From: CALJTV01 sp034435835
GTDB lineage: Bacteria > Chloroflexota > Dehalococcoidia > GIF9 > UBA5629
Reading direction: 5' to 3'
Length of the DNA: 64,000 nt
Assembly (NCBI GenBank): GCA_034435835.1
Contig: DAOTWF010000027.1
Span: 107,882 to 171,881 of the forward strand
Under the pieces are notes generated by a model. The model was not told the origin of the DNA and did no database searches. It was given only the letters and a program-made list of their open reading frames with translations. The position numbers and the translations under genes are program-made. Positions 18,012 through 26,268 of the stretch are shown here, in pieces; the stretch's first letter is position 1, and the number at the start of each line of letters is the position of its first letter.

Positions 18012-18797
18012 ATGGGCGGAAGTGACATCGACCTTCTGATTGACAGAGCAGCTGCTTTGATATGCGAAGCAAGGCGTGTTGTTGTCTTTACAGGGGCTGG
18101 TGTAAGTACAGAATCCGGTATCCCCGATTTCCGTAGTCCTGGCGGCATCTGGAGTAAGTTCGATCCTGACGATTTCACCATCCAGAAATTTCTCCAAAGC
18201 CGTAAGGCTCGTGAAATGCACTGGAGACTGTTAGCTGATGGCGGTCTTCTGAAGGAGGCTGAGCCGAACCCTGCCCATTGTGCCATCGCTGAATTGGAAA
18301 GAATTGGCAAGATGTCCTGCGTGATAACTCAAAACGTGGACAATCTTCACCAAAAAGCCGGAAACTCTCCACAGAAAGTGTTTGAACTCCACGGTAATAT
18401 GCGGTGGGTAAGGTGTCTAGGGTGCAATGTGCGTTTCCCCATTGAGGAGGTGCTGAGGAGGGTGACAGCGGAGGTGGTGCCAGATTGCACCCTATGCCGC
18501 GGTATTTTAAAGCCGGACGCTGTCTTTTTTGGTGAGGCATTGCCTCAGGCGGTATTGAGTGCTGCCGTATCGTATTCGCGGAACTGCGACCTCTTCATAG
18601 TGATCGGCTCAACGCTGGTCGTCTATCCTGCGGCCTATATGCCTATGTATGCTGTCGAGTCAGGAGCAAAGTTGGTCATTATCAATTTGACGCCGACGCC
18701 TATGGATACCTATGCCAGCGTAGTCATAAGGGCTAAGGCGGGCGAGGCAATGCCCAGGATAGTTGAAATAGTGAAGAAAAACTTGGCAGAAAAATAG
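18012..18797 (+). CDS. cobB: Sirtuin, NAD-dependent protein deacylase
   Basis: Removes acetyl or other acyl groups from protein lysines using NAD. The 261 aa core has the NAD-binding GAGVSTESGIPDFRSP, the QNVDNLHQKAG block, the catalytic His in FELHGNM, and two CxxC zinc pairs (CLGCNVRF and CTLCRG). GSTLVVYPAA marks the distal NAD site. ATG 18012 was chosen over upstream possibilities because the promoter at 17955-17983 would start transcription just ahead of it and the family N-terminus fits. The gene stands alone, divergent from nfi. The AMP-forming acyl-CoA ligase at 48424 is the kind of enzyme sirtuins regulate in other bacteria, but no linkage is visible. Confidence 0.92.
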   Translation: MGGSDIDLLIDRAAALICEARRVVVFTGAGVSTESGIPDFRSPGGIWSKFDPDDFTIQKFLQSRKAREMHWRLLADGGLLKEAEPNPAHCAIAELERIGKMSCVITQNVDNLHQKAGNSPQKVFELHGNMRWVRCLGCNVRFPIEEVLRRVTAEVVPDCTLCRGILKPDAVFFGEALPQAVLSAAVSYSRNCDLFIVIGSTLVVYPAAYMPMYAVESGAKLVIINLTPTPMDTYASVVIRAKAGEAMPRIVEIVKKNLAEK

Positions 18798-18914
18798 TGC
18801 GGAAATGCCAAAAAGGGCTTTCTACTACTGTTATGCAGGCGGATCTCTGCAACCTAGGACGCAGGTTCTAAGGAGGTATTCGTGTGCGAGTGAACGGATA
18901 CCCGAGGGGGAGAA

Positions 18915-20045
18915 ATGAATAAGCTGGATAAATTGGTGGTCATTGCTGTAGTCGCTAGTTTAATGCTTATGGTTGGCTCTGTCGGCTGTTTGCCGGCTGT
19001 GAGGTCAGGCTTGTCCGAGAACCAGTCACCCGCTGCTGTTATAGATTCGGTTGTACCCACTGAGGTAGCTTATGGAGATCGAGTGGCCTTTGTTGGCCAT
19101 GGGGTGGATGCTGATGGCAGTATTGTGGCATATACCTGGAGATCAAGCATTGACGGGGAATTGAGCAAGTCAGCCAGCTTTGAGACGTCTTCATTATCTC
19201 AGGGTACTCATACTATTTGGTTTAAGGTTCAAGATGATAGGGGTATATGGTCGTCAGAGGTGCCGGTTGTAGTGATGGTTGTCCCTCAGGGTGTACTTAA
19301 GCCGAGGATAAAAGCCTTTATCGCTGAGCCACCGACCATTACTCAAGACAAATCTTCTGTGTTAAGCTGGAACGTATCTGGTGCCGGTGTGGTCACTATT
19401 GAGCCTGATATAGGCAATGTTCCAGCCACTGGTTCGCGGACAGTATCGCCAGCAAAAACGACGACCTACCTCTTGACGGCGAGCAACGACGCCGGCGCTG
19501 TAAGTACGACAGTGCAAGTGGTGGTAGTATCTGCGTCGACACTGCGTAAGCTAGAGCTGTACTCAATAGTTGGCGAAGAAGGGCAGGTAAGAAAGGACGG
19601 ATATGTGAGTCCGGAGCCCCAGGCAGGCGATACTAAAAATGGCACGCCAGTGCAGGCTTTCTTGAGTTTTGATATCTCGATGATCCCACAGAGGGCTGTT
19701 ATCAGGTCAGCCTACCTTGATCTAACCGCAGCATCAACCTTCGGTGAGCCGTTCGGAAACTTGGGCAGGCTGCGCGTCTACGAATGCCGCTATGGCACTT
19801 TGAGCGGCAAAGACTTTGCTGTAGGCCCAGGTCCCGGTGTGCCATTGCACATTTTCAGCTTTCTTGTTGATAAACCGGTCACCTCAAGTCTCTTGGTGTC
19901 GGCTATTCAGGACAGGGTTGATGATGGTAGCGCACGTTTTCAGCTGCGCCTCCAGTTTGACAAGCCTTCTTTCTACAATAATCAGGGTGATTATGTGGTA
20001 TTCTGGGAGGGTAAATCGAGGCTGTTAGTCGAGTATCAAGAGTAG
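18915..20045 (+). CDS. Surface lipoprotein with PKD-like, Ig-like and C-terminal beta-sandwich domains
   Basis: Exported lipoprotein of 376 aa. The signal sequence ends at the lipobox VGSVGC. Residues 40-130 resemble a PKD domain (AVIDSVVPTEVAYGDRVAF, then DADGSIVAYTWRSSIDG). Residues 135-210 form an Ig-like repeat (SVLSWNVSGAGVVTIEPDIG, TTTYLLTASNDAG) also found in the next gene. The C-terminal part (FLSFDISMIPQRAVIRSAYL) matches the pattern of DNRLRE-type carbohydrate-binding-like beta-sandwich domains. ATG 18915 follows GAGGGGGAGAA. It probably binds or displays something at the cell surface; no enzyme motif is seen. Confidence 0.7.
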   Translation: MNKLDKLVVIAVVASLMLMVGSVGCLPAVRSGLSENQSPAAVIDSVVPTEVAYGDRVAFVGHGVDADGSIVAYTWRSSIDGELSKSASFETSSLSQGTHTIWFKVQDDRGIWSSEVPVVVMVVPQGVLKPRIKAFIAEPPTITQDKSSVLSWNVSGAGVVTIEPDIGNVPATGSRTVSPAKTTTYLLTASNDAGAVSTTVQVVVVSASTLRKLELYSIVGEEGQVRKDGYVSPEPQAGDTKNGTPVQAFLSFDISMIPQRAVIRSAYLDLTAASTFGEPFGNLGRLRVYECRYGTLSGKDFAVGPGPGVPLHIFSFLVDKPVTSSLLVSAIQDRVDDGSARFQLRLQFDKPSFYNNQGDYVVFWEGKSRLLVEYQE

Positions 20046-20080
20046 GGCTGCCGTTTCAGAATTTTAAGGAGGTGCTAAAA

Positions 20081-21487
20081 GTGAAGAAAGCGCTAGCATT
20101 TGTGCTGGGAGTGTTGGTGATCCTCTTCGTAGCTTGTCGTGTACCTGGAGCTCCAGCCATTGTTGTGAAGCAGCCTCCGTTAATCAATTCGTTTGATGTT
20201 GAGCCAGTGAGCATATCTCAAGGCGAATCGGCAATATTGTCATGGAATATCTCCGGTGCGACAAAAGCGAGCATAGAGCCAGACGTTGGTAATGTGGCAT
20301 TGACTGGTAGGAGAATGGTGTCTCCCGCTGCAACCACTATTTACACTTTGACTGCTGCCAACGAAGCAGGTACGGTGACTGCTACCGCCCGGCTAGTGGT
20401 TGTTGCCACAACTCCTGCTCTTCCCCCACCGTCAACCAGTTTGCCAGTTATCAATTCTTTTGCGGCAAATCCAGGCAGCATATCCCCCGGCGGTTCGGCG
20501 ACACTAAGCTGGAGCGTATCCAATGCTACTTCGGTCACTATTGGCGGTGGCATCGGTAATGTTGGTCTTTCAGGGAGCACCGCCGTGTCTCCTGTAGCAA
20601 CTACCACATATACCCTAACCGCAAGCAACGCGGCTGGGGACGTCACTGCTACCACGCAGGTGGTCGTGGCAGCACCTCCTCCGCCTGCAGATACTACGCC
20701 GCCTTCGGTGCCGGTGTTGGCTTCTCCCTCAGCCGGTGCTGTGTTACCTCAAAAAACGGTACCTTGGTCGTTCAACTGGTCTGCCTCCTCCGATCCCGAG
20801 AGTGGAGTTAAGCAATACCATATACAGGTGTACCGCGCGGGACAGGCTCCGTTAATTGACGAGTATATCCCAGCAACCAGCTACTCCAGGACGGTGGAGG
20901 TTGCTTACGGCTATTTATCCAACTGGCGTTGGAGGGTTAGGGCGCAGAACAATGTCGGGCTGTGGAGCACATGGTCGGCAGAGCGAAGTTTCAATGTAGA
21001 GCCAAGGGTCGCGTATAATTTTATAGAGAAGGCACCGACAGCTTACTGGTGGAGCATACCAGGAGAGCAGCTACCGTTCCCCGGGAGTCTTGATGATAAC
21101 CGAGGCTTTGCCTGCTATCGAATCAACATAAAGCTCAACGATGGTGTGACTTATGGCAACGTGCTGGAGACTCATCCAAAGTGGGTTGATTATGGCTGGA
21201 TAAGCGGGAAGTACTCCGGTGTGTTTGTCCCCCACGGGGCAAAATTGAGGGTGAAGGTAGGTATAATTAGCGGTGGTACGGCTGGGAAGGTGGACTTTAA
21301 AATAGCGAAGCTCGGCACTGCCCCAATCTGGCAGAAAGTAGTTGCTTATGGGGACGGAGTTCAGGAAGCCGAAATTGACCTTGCTATCTACGCCGGGCAG
21401 ACGATTGATTTTGTCCTCAGTGTAGATGCCGCAGGCAATTCAGCCCAAGACTGGGCAGCCTGGGCGGAGGCGCAAATAGTCTATTAG
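20081..21487 (+). CDS. Surface lipoprotein with two Ig-like repeats and a fibronectin-like region
   Basis: Exported lipoprotein of 468 aa, signal ending at VILFVAC. Two Ig-like repeats follow (about 35-115 and 120-205), each with LSWNISGA or LSWSVSNA, IGNV/VGNV and TTxYTLTAxNxAG. A proline-rich linker (PPPPADTTPPSVP) leads to a fibronectin-III-like region (WSFNWSASSDPESGVKQYHI) and an unassigned C-terminal domain. GTG 20081 is preferred because AAGGAGG ends nine bases before it; a GTG at 20072 overlaps that site. It lies 35 bp after the lipoprotein gene with the shared repeat and ends 13 bp from convergent purS. Confidence 0.7.
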   Translation: MKKALAFVLGVLVILFVACRVPGAPAIVVKQPPLINSFDVEPVSISQGESAILSWNISGATKASIEPDVGNVALTGRRMVSPAATTIYTLTAANEAGTVTATARLVVVATTPALPPPSTSLPVINSFAANPGSISPGGSATLSWSVSNATSVTIGGGIGNVGLSGSTAVSPVATTTYTLTASNAAGDVTATTQVVVAAPPPPADTTPPSVPVLASPSAGAVLPQKTVPWSFNWSASSDPESGVKQYHIQVYRAGQAPLIDEYIPATSYSRTVEVAYGYLSNWRWRVRAQNNVGLWSTWSAERSFNVEPRVAYNFIEKAPTAYWWSIPGEQLPFPGSLDDNRGFACYRINIKLNDGVTYGNVLETHPKWVDYGWISGKYSGVFVPHGAKLRVKVGIISGGTAGKVDFKIAKLGTAPIWQKVVAYGDGVQEAEIDLAIYAGQTIDFVLSVDAAGNSAQDWAAWAEAQIVY

Positions 21488-21500
21488 AGTAACAGCAGAA

Positions 21501-21749
21501 TCAAATTTTCTCGAGGTCAAAGCGGTAGTTTTCGATGACGGGATTTGCCAGCAGCTTGCGGCACATCTCGTCAGTCAATTTGTGAGCCTCTTCGAAGTCG
21601 TTCTGTTCCAGTCTTATCTCTAGGTACTTTCCAGCACGGACATCTTTTACTGTAGTAAAGCCAAGGTTATGCAGAGCACCTTTGATGGCCAGTCCTTGGG
21701 GATCGTTAACGGCGGGTTTGAGGGTAGTGTAAACTTTAGCTAGGTACAT
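21501..21749 (-). CDS. purS: Phosphoribosylformylglycinamidine synthase subunit PurS
   Basis: Small 82 aa subunit that holds PurL and PurQ together in the fourth step of purine synthesis. It matches the family from end to end (KVYTTLKPAVNDPQG, ALHNLGF, VRAGKYLEIRL). ATG 21749 overlaps the purC stop by 10 bp, so it is coupled. PurQ and PurL, its partners, are not in this window; purS is the last minus-strand gene before a convergent lipoprotein gene, so they must lie elsewhere. Confidence 0.93.
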   Translation of the reverse strand: MYLAKVYTTLKPAVNDPQGLAIKGALHNLGFTTVKDVRAGKYLEIRLEQNDFEEAHKLTDEMCRKLLANPVIENYRFDLEKI

Positions 21750-22648
21750 TTCAGTTTCCCCCCGGTCAGACGTTCATAGGCTTGTACATACTTCGCAGTG
21801 GTAGCTTCGATAACCTCTTGGGGTAACATTGGTGCCGGTGGCTCTTTGTTCCAGCCTGACTGGACAAGCCAGTCGCGTACTAGTTGCTTGTCATAGCTTG
21901 GCTGAGCCTGACCAACCTTGTATAGGGCAACATCCCAGAATCGGCTGGAATCCGGGGTAAGCAGTTCGTCAATCAAGATCAAACTATTGTCAGCAAAGCC
22001 GAATTCAAATTTGGTATCTGCTATTATGACCCCGCGGCTCAGGGCAAACTCTCTGGCATACCTGTAGATAACAAGGCTTTTTTCTTCAAGCGCTAGAGCA
22101 ACCTCCTTCCCTACGAGGTTTTCGAGTTCGCTTCTGGTCAGCGGCTGGTCGTGGCCGCTTTGAGCTTTTGTTGTAGGGGTAAAAATGGGCTCGGGAAGTT
22201 TCTCGCTCTCTCTAAGTCCACGGGGCAGCTTGATCCCGCATATGGTTCCAGAATTTCCGTATTCAGCCCAGGCTGAGCCTGAAAGGAATCCACGGACAAC
22301 ACATTCTACTGGAATGCGTTCAGCTTTAGTGACCACCATTGACCTCCCAATCAGGTAGTCAGGAAGGCTCGTTTTGTCGGGAATAAACTTTTCCAAGTCT
22401 CGGACGTCCTCCACTGGTGCTATCAAGTGATTGGGTATGATATGGCTTGTCTTGTGGAACCAGAAACAGGAGAGCTGGTTTAGCACCAGACCTTTGCAAG
22501 GTATGGCACAAGGTAGCACCACATCGAAGGCTGAGATGCGGTCAGTAGATATGATTAGCAGTTTATCTCCCAAATCGTAGGTATCGCGAACCTTGCCCCT
22601 GCAGAATAGAGGGATTGTCAGGTTTGTCTCAAACAGGGTCGATGGCAT
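21740..22648 (-). CDS. purC: SAICAR synthase PurC
   Basis: Joins aspartate to CAIR to give SAICAR in purine synthesis, using ATP. The 302 aa protein is the longer, yeast-like form. Seen are the nucleotide-binding FCRGKVRDTYDLGDKLLI, SAFDVVLPCAIPCKG, VVRGFLSGSAW and ADTKFEFGF. ATG 22648 has AAGGAG seven bases upstream; the frame is open further but that part has no family similarity. Lies between purB (19 bp upstream) and purS (overlap). Confidence 0.95.
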   Translation of the reverse strand: MPSTLFETNLTIPLFCRGKVRDTYDLGDKLLIISTDRISAFDVVLPCAIPCKGLVLNQLSCFWFHKTSHIIPNHLIAPVEDVRDLEKFIPDKTSLPDYLIGRSMVVTKAERIPVECVVRGFLSGSAWAEYGNSGTICGIKLPRGLRESEKLPEPIFTPTTKAQSGHDQPLTRSELENLVGKEVALALEEKSLVIYRYAREFALSRGVIIADTKFEFGFADNSLILIDELLTPDSSRFWDVALYKVGQAQPSYDKQLVRDWLVQSGWNKEPPAPMLPQEVIEATTAKYVQAYERLTGGKLKCT

Positions 22649-22667
22649 AGTGTTCTCCTTGCGTTCT

Positions 22668-24014
22668 TTAGAGCGCTCTGGGTGCCAGTTGTTCACCTGG
22701 CGCATCCCCGGTTTTCTTCTTTTCAGTCAGGCCTAGCCGCTGAAATATGGTGTCCACATGCCTCACAAAGTAACCGTAATCGAAGAGGGCTTCCAGCTCG
22801 CTTGCAGAGAGGTGTTCTGTTACCTCCGTATCGGCCTTGAGCAGACCAAGGAAGCTGGTTCGCTGTTTCCATGCTTTCATGGCGTTTCGTTGCACCATTT
22901 GGTAGGCATGCTGGCGGCTCAAGCCTTTATCTATCAGTGCTAGCAGAACACGCTGTGAGAATACAAGTCCCTGGGTTAGCTCCAGATTGCGGCGCATATT
23001 TTCTGGATACACCTTTAACTCCTGCATTATGGAAGTGAAGATGCTGAGGATATAGTCAACCACTAGGCAGGAATCAGGCAGGATTATGCGCTCGGTGGAG
23101 GAATGGCTGATATCACGTTCGTGCCACAGCGCGATGTTTTCCAGCGAGGTCAGGGCATAGCCCCTGACCAGACGCGCCAGCCCGCAGATACGTTCGCAAA
23201 GCTCGGGGTTGCGTTTGTGGGGCATAGCTGACGAGCCGGTTTGTCCCGGAGCGAACGGCTCTTCTGCTTCCAAAACTTCAGTCCGTTGCAGGCTCCTGAT
23301 TTCGGTGGCGAATTTTTCCAGCGAGCCGGCGATGATAGCAAGTGTGGTGACGAAGTGAGCATGCCTGTCGCGCTGGAGGATCTGGTTGGAGATCGGGGCA
23401 GGAGTCAGCCCCAGCCTGGTGCAGGTTATTTCTTCAACCTCTGGTGGCACAGTGGCATAAGTGCCCACGGCGCCGGAAATCTTGCCGACGCTTATCATCT
23501 TTTCTGCTTCCATTAGACGGACATAGTTGCGTTTCATTTCCTGCGCCCAGAGAGCGAGTTTGAGGCCAAAAGTCATCGGTTCGGCATGGACGCCGTGTGT
23601 TCTCCCGATCATGAGCGTGGTCTTGTGTTCGATGGCTTTGTCTTCGAGCACTGCGATCAATCTGGTGATATCGTCTGCCAATAATTTTGTTGCCTCTTTC
23701 AATTGAAGACTGAGCGCCGTGTCCATTATGTCTGAAGATGTTAGCCCAAGGTGAATAAACCGGGATTCCTCGCCAAGGCTCTCGCTGACGGCCTGGAGAA
23801 AAGCGGTCACATCGTGGTGGGTGACTTTCAGGATTTCACTTATGCGTTCCAGCTTGTAGGTTGCAGTCCTGATTTTAGGAATGGCTTCTTTGGGTATTAC
23901 ACCGATTTCTGCCCAAGCCTCGCAGGCAGCTATTTCTACCTGAAGCCATTTGTCAAATTTGTTTTCTTCAGACCAGACCCTCTTCATTTCCGGGCGAGAA
24001 TAACGTTCGATCAC
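22668..24014 (-). CDS. purB: Adenylosuccinate lyase PurB
   Basis: Acts twice in purine synthesis, splitting fumarate from SAICAR and from adenylosuccinate. Length 448 aa. Family blocks are IERYSRPEM at the N-terminus, THHDVTAFLQ, HLGLTSSDIMDTA, GRTHGVHAEPMTFG (catalytic His) and the signature SSAMPHKRNPELCE with the catalytic Ser loop. The start is GTG 24014, with AAAGGA just upstream. Second last but one in the purDEBCS run. Confidence 0.95.
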   Translation of the reverse strand: MIERYSRPEMKRVWSEENKFDKWLQVEIAACEAWAEIGVIPKEAIPKIRTATYKLERISEILKVTHHDVTAFLQAVSESLGEESRFIHLGLTSSDIMDTALSLQLKEATKLLADDITRLIAVLEDKAIEHKTTLMIGRTHGVHAEPMTFGLKLALWAQEMKRNYVRLMEAEKMISVGKISGAVGTYATVPPEVEEITCTRLGLTPAPISNQILQRDRHAHFVTTLAIIAGSLEKFATEIRSLQRTEVLEAEEPFAPGQTGSSAMPHKRNPELCERICGLARLVRGYALTSLENIALWHERDISHSSTERIILPDSCLVVDYILSIFTSIMQELKVYPENMRRNLELTQGLVFSQRVLLALIDKGLSRQHAYQMVQRNAMKAWKQRTSFLGLLKADTEVTEHLSASELEALFDYGYFVRHVDTIFQRLGLTEKKKTGDAPGEQLAPRAL

Positions 24015-24053
24015 GGCATCCTTTCCATCGGGTTATCTTTAAAAACAGGTGTG

Positions 24054-24515
24054 CTAAGTTGTTTCACTGAGTTTTCTCCTGTATTTTTCAAAAGCCTCCT
24101 TTATCTCTCGGTAGTTGAGGGCGAGTATCTGTGCTGCCAGCAGTGCTGCGTTTTTAGCGCCAGGGGTGCCGATACCAACACAGGCAACAGGCACACCGGC
24201 GGGCATCTGCACGATGGATAAAAGAGAGTCCATTCCTTTTAGATCGCTTGTGGGCAATGGCACGCCGATTACAGGGATGGTGGTAAGGCTGGCGATTACA
24301 CCAGGCAGGTGAGCTGCTAGCCCGGCAGCAGCAATGATGACCTCGATGCCCCGCTCTTTGGCGCTGGATGCGTACTCACGGACTTTATCCGGGTTGCGGT
24401 GCGCCGACATGACCAGAAATTCATGATCAATGCCAAGCTGCTGGAGTAGATCTAGGGCTGGTTGAATTAATGGTTGGTCGTTTTTGCTGCCGATGATTAC
24501 GCTTACTTTGGGCAT
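24054..24515 (-). CDS. purE: N5-carboxyaminoimidazole ribonucleotide mutase PurE
   Basis: Moves the carboxyl group of N5-CAIR to form CAIR. At 153 aa it is a normal PurE. It has VIIGSKNDQPLIQPAL at the phosphate site, FLVMSAHRNPDKV with the catalytic His, and IAAAGLAAHLPG. ATG 24515 directly follows the purD stop (TAAATG). A separate PurK is not seen here, so the source of N5-CAIR (PurK elsewhere, or a class II reaction using CO2) is undecided. Confidence 0.94.
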   Translation of the reverse strand: MPKVSVIIGSKNDQPLIQPALDLLQQLGIDHEFLVMSAHRNPDKVREYASSAKERGIEVIIAAAGLAAHLPGVIASLTTIPVIGVPLPTSDLKGMDSLLSIVQMPAGVPVACVGIGTPGAKNAALLAAQILALNYREIKEAFEKYRRKLSETT

Positions 24516-25784
24516 TTACTTGTTGATCTCCCTTAGTGCAATATCTTTCCGGTAGTAGCATCCTTCAAAGGTGATACGCGGCAAATTTTGATATACCTTG
24601 TTTCTGGCGTCAGCTATGGTCTTGCCAGTTGCGGTGATTGTAAGAACCCTGCCGCCAGCGGTGTAGATTCTGCCATCCTCACCAAGTCTGGTACCAGCGT
24701 GGAATATTAGCATATCCCTATTGACGGCGTCAAGCCCGCTAATGGGAAAACCCGTTCTGTAGCTCCCGGGATAACCTTGAGATGCCATAACCACTCCAAC
24801 ACAGGCATCCGGTGACCACTCGATTGTCAGCTTGTCTAATTCGGTGTGCAATACAGCGAGGATGATGTCCACCAGGTCTGTTTTTAGACGTGGTAGAATT
24901 ACCTGCGTTTCTGGGTCGCCGAACCTGGCATTGAATTCCAGCACTTTGGGTCCGTCAGCAGTAACCATGAGTCCAGCATAAAGGACGCCCTTGTAGAGGC
25001 TACCCTCTCGCTCCATTGCTTTAATCGCGGGCTTGAGTATCGTTTCCATGGTCTGGTTCATTAGCTTTAAATCAAAGAATCCAGGCGGGCTGTAGCTCCC
25101 CATACCGCCGGTGTTTGGACCTTCATCGTTGTCGAATGCCCTCTTATAGTCACAAGCTGGAACCATCGGGACGACAGTTTTGCCGTCTGAGAAGGCTAAC
25201 AGGCTGACCTCTCTGCCGACAAGACATTCCTCAATAACAACGCTGTTGCCGGCGGGACCGAAGATTTTTTTCTCCATAACATCGGTCAGAGCTGAAATAG
25301 CCTCATCTTTTGTAAAGGCTACTGTTACCCCTTTACCAGCAGCCAGACCGTCTGCCTTAATAACCACCGGTAAATGGTGGCCTTGGATATATTTCAGGGC
25401 GTCAGAATAGTTCGAAAAGGTAGCTCCTCTGGCGCAGGGTATAGAATATTTTTGCATCAGATGTTTGGCGAAAACTTTGCTTGTCTCTATACGGGCGGCG
25501 TCTTGGGTGGGTCCGAATATGGGAATACCCTGCCGTTGGAATCGGTCTACAATACCCATAGCTAAAGGTCCCTCAGGACCCACGATAGCCAGATCAATTC
25601 TGACATCCAAAGCGACTTTGATCAAAGGGTCAATGTCTCTAAGGTCTGCCGGTATGTTACGGCCAATTGAGGAAGTACCGGCGTTACCTGGTGCCATATA
25701 GACTTCCTTGACGTGGGGGCTCTGGGCTACTTTCCAAGCCAGAGCGTGCTCTCTTGCCCCGCTTCCAATGACTAGCACCCTCAT
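24516..25784 (-). CDS. purD: Phosphoribosylamine-glycine ligase PurD (GAR synthetase)
   Basis: ATP-grasp ligase for the second step of purine synthesis. Length 422 aa. Shows VLVIGSGAREHALAWK at the N-terminus, VVIKADGLAAGKGVTVA in the ATP-grasp part, GPNTGGMGSYSP and VLEFNARFGDPETQ with the metal ligands. ATG 25784 begins the pur run; the ferritin-like gene ends 44 bp upstream on the same strand, so it may belong to the same transcript. Confidence 0.95.
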   Translation of the reverse strand: MRVLVIGSGAREHALAWKVAQSPHVKEVYMAPGNAGTSSIGRNIPADLRDIDPLIKVALDVRIDLAIVGPEGPLAMGIVDRFQRQGIPIFGPTQDAARIETSKVFAKHLMQKYSIPCARGATFSNYSDALKYIQGHHLPVVIKADGLAAGKGVTVAFTKDEAISALTDVMEKKIFGPAGNSVVIEECLVGREVSLLAFSDGKTVVPMVPACDYKRAFDNDEGPNTGGMGSYSPPGFFDLKLMNQTMETILKPAIKAMEREGSLYKGVLYAGLMVTADGPKVLEFNARFGDPETQVILPRLKTDLVDIILAVLHTELDKLTIEWSPDACVGVVMASQGYPGSYRTGFPISGLDAVNRDMLIFHAGTRLGEDGRIYTAGGRVLTITATGKTIADARNKVYQNLPRITFEGCYYRKDIALREINK

Positions 25785-25828
25785 GTAAGCAGTCTATCTC
25801 CAGTGCTCGAGCTTTCAGGCCCTAGGCG

Positions 25829-26089
25829 TTACAGGGTCTCCTTATCAAACTTTTTTGCCTGGACTCGGTCGAGTTTTTGAATCAGTTTGGTGAGTTCGGC
25901 AACATGCTCTTTTTCGTCGTCCCGTATATGTTCTAGAACCCTTATTGCCTCTTTATCTTCGAGGGCTGCTATATGCTCCTCGTATTGATTTATGGCTTGT
26001 AGCTCCCCGATGAGGTCTTCGCGGAGCATGGCTAGATCAAGTTCTTGTCCCTCAGCCAGCGTGGACTCATCGTCTAAGGGATACCCCAT
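25829..26089 (-). CDS. Small ferritin-like protein resembling encapsulated ferritins
   Basis: An 86 aa two-helix protein. Helix 1 has LIGELQAINQYEEHIAA and helix 2 has HIRDDEKEHVAELTKLI, so the Glu and ExxH iron ligands of the encapsulated-ferritin (EncFtn) type are in the expected places. Two such chains would be needed to build a four-helix ferritin site. Differences from known EncFtn are Q for the entry-site Glu and Q for the conserved Trp ahead of Tyr. No encapsulin shell gene is near, and no typical cargo-loading tail is evident at the C-terminus (KKFDKETL). ATG 26089 has AAAGGAGG upstream. Possibly iron oxidation or storage; a rubrerythrin-like role is an alternative. Confidence 0.6.
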   Translation of the reverse strand: MGYPLDDESTLAEGQELDLAMLREDLIGELQAINQYEEHIAALEDKEAIRVLEHIRDDEKEHVAELTKLIQKLDRVQAKKFDKETL

Positions 26090-26268
26090 TTCTCGCCTCC
26101 TTTAAGTATGAATGAGTTGGCATATAGAGTGGTGATTCTTCACCCCGGTGCGTGTGCAGCGTTAACTCCTCGAGTATATATGGAGGCGGTCGCAAAATCA
26201 AGGGTATGTTAGCGAAAATATGCAATGTGTGCAGAGAAAGAGGTTGCTGTTATACAATATCAAGCAGA

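Noticed and set aside
20341..20655. Antisense open frame in the Ig-repeat lipoprotein gene
   Set aside because: Caused by repeated low-complexity codons of the beta-sandwich repeats; no independent support.
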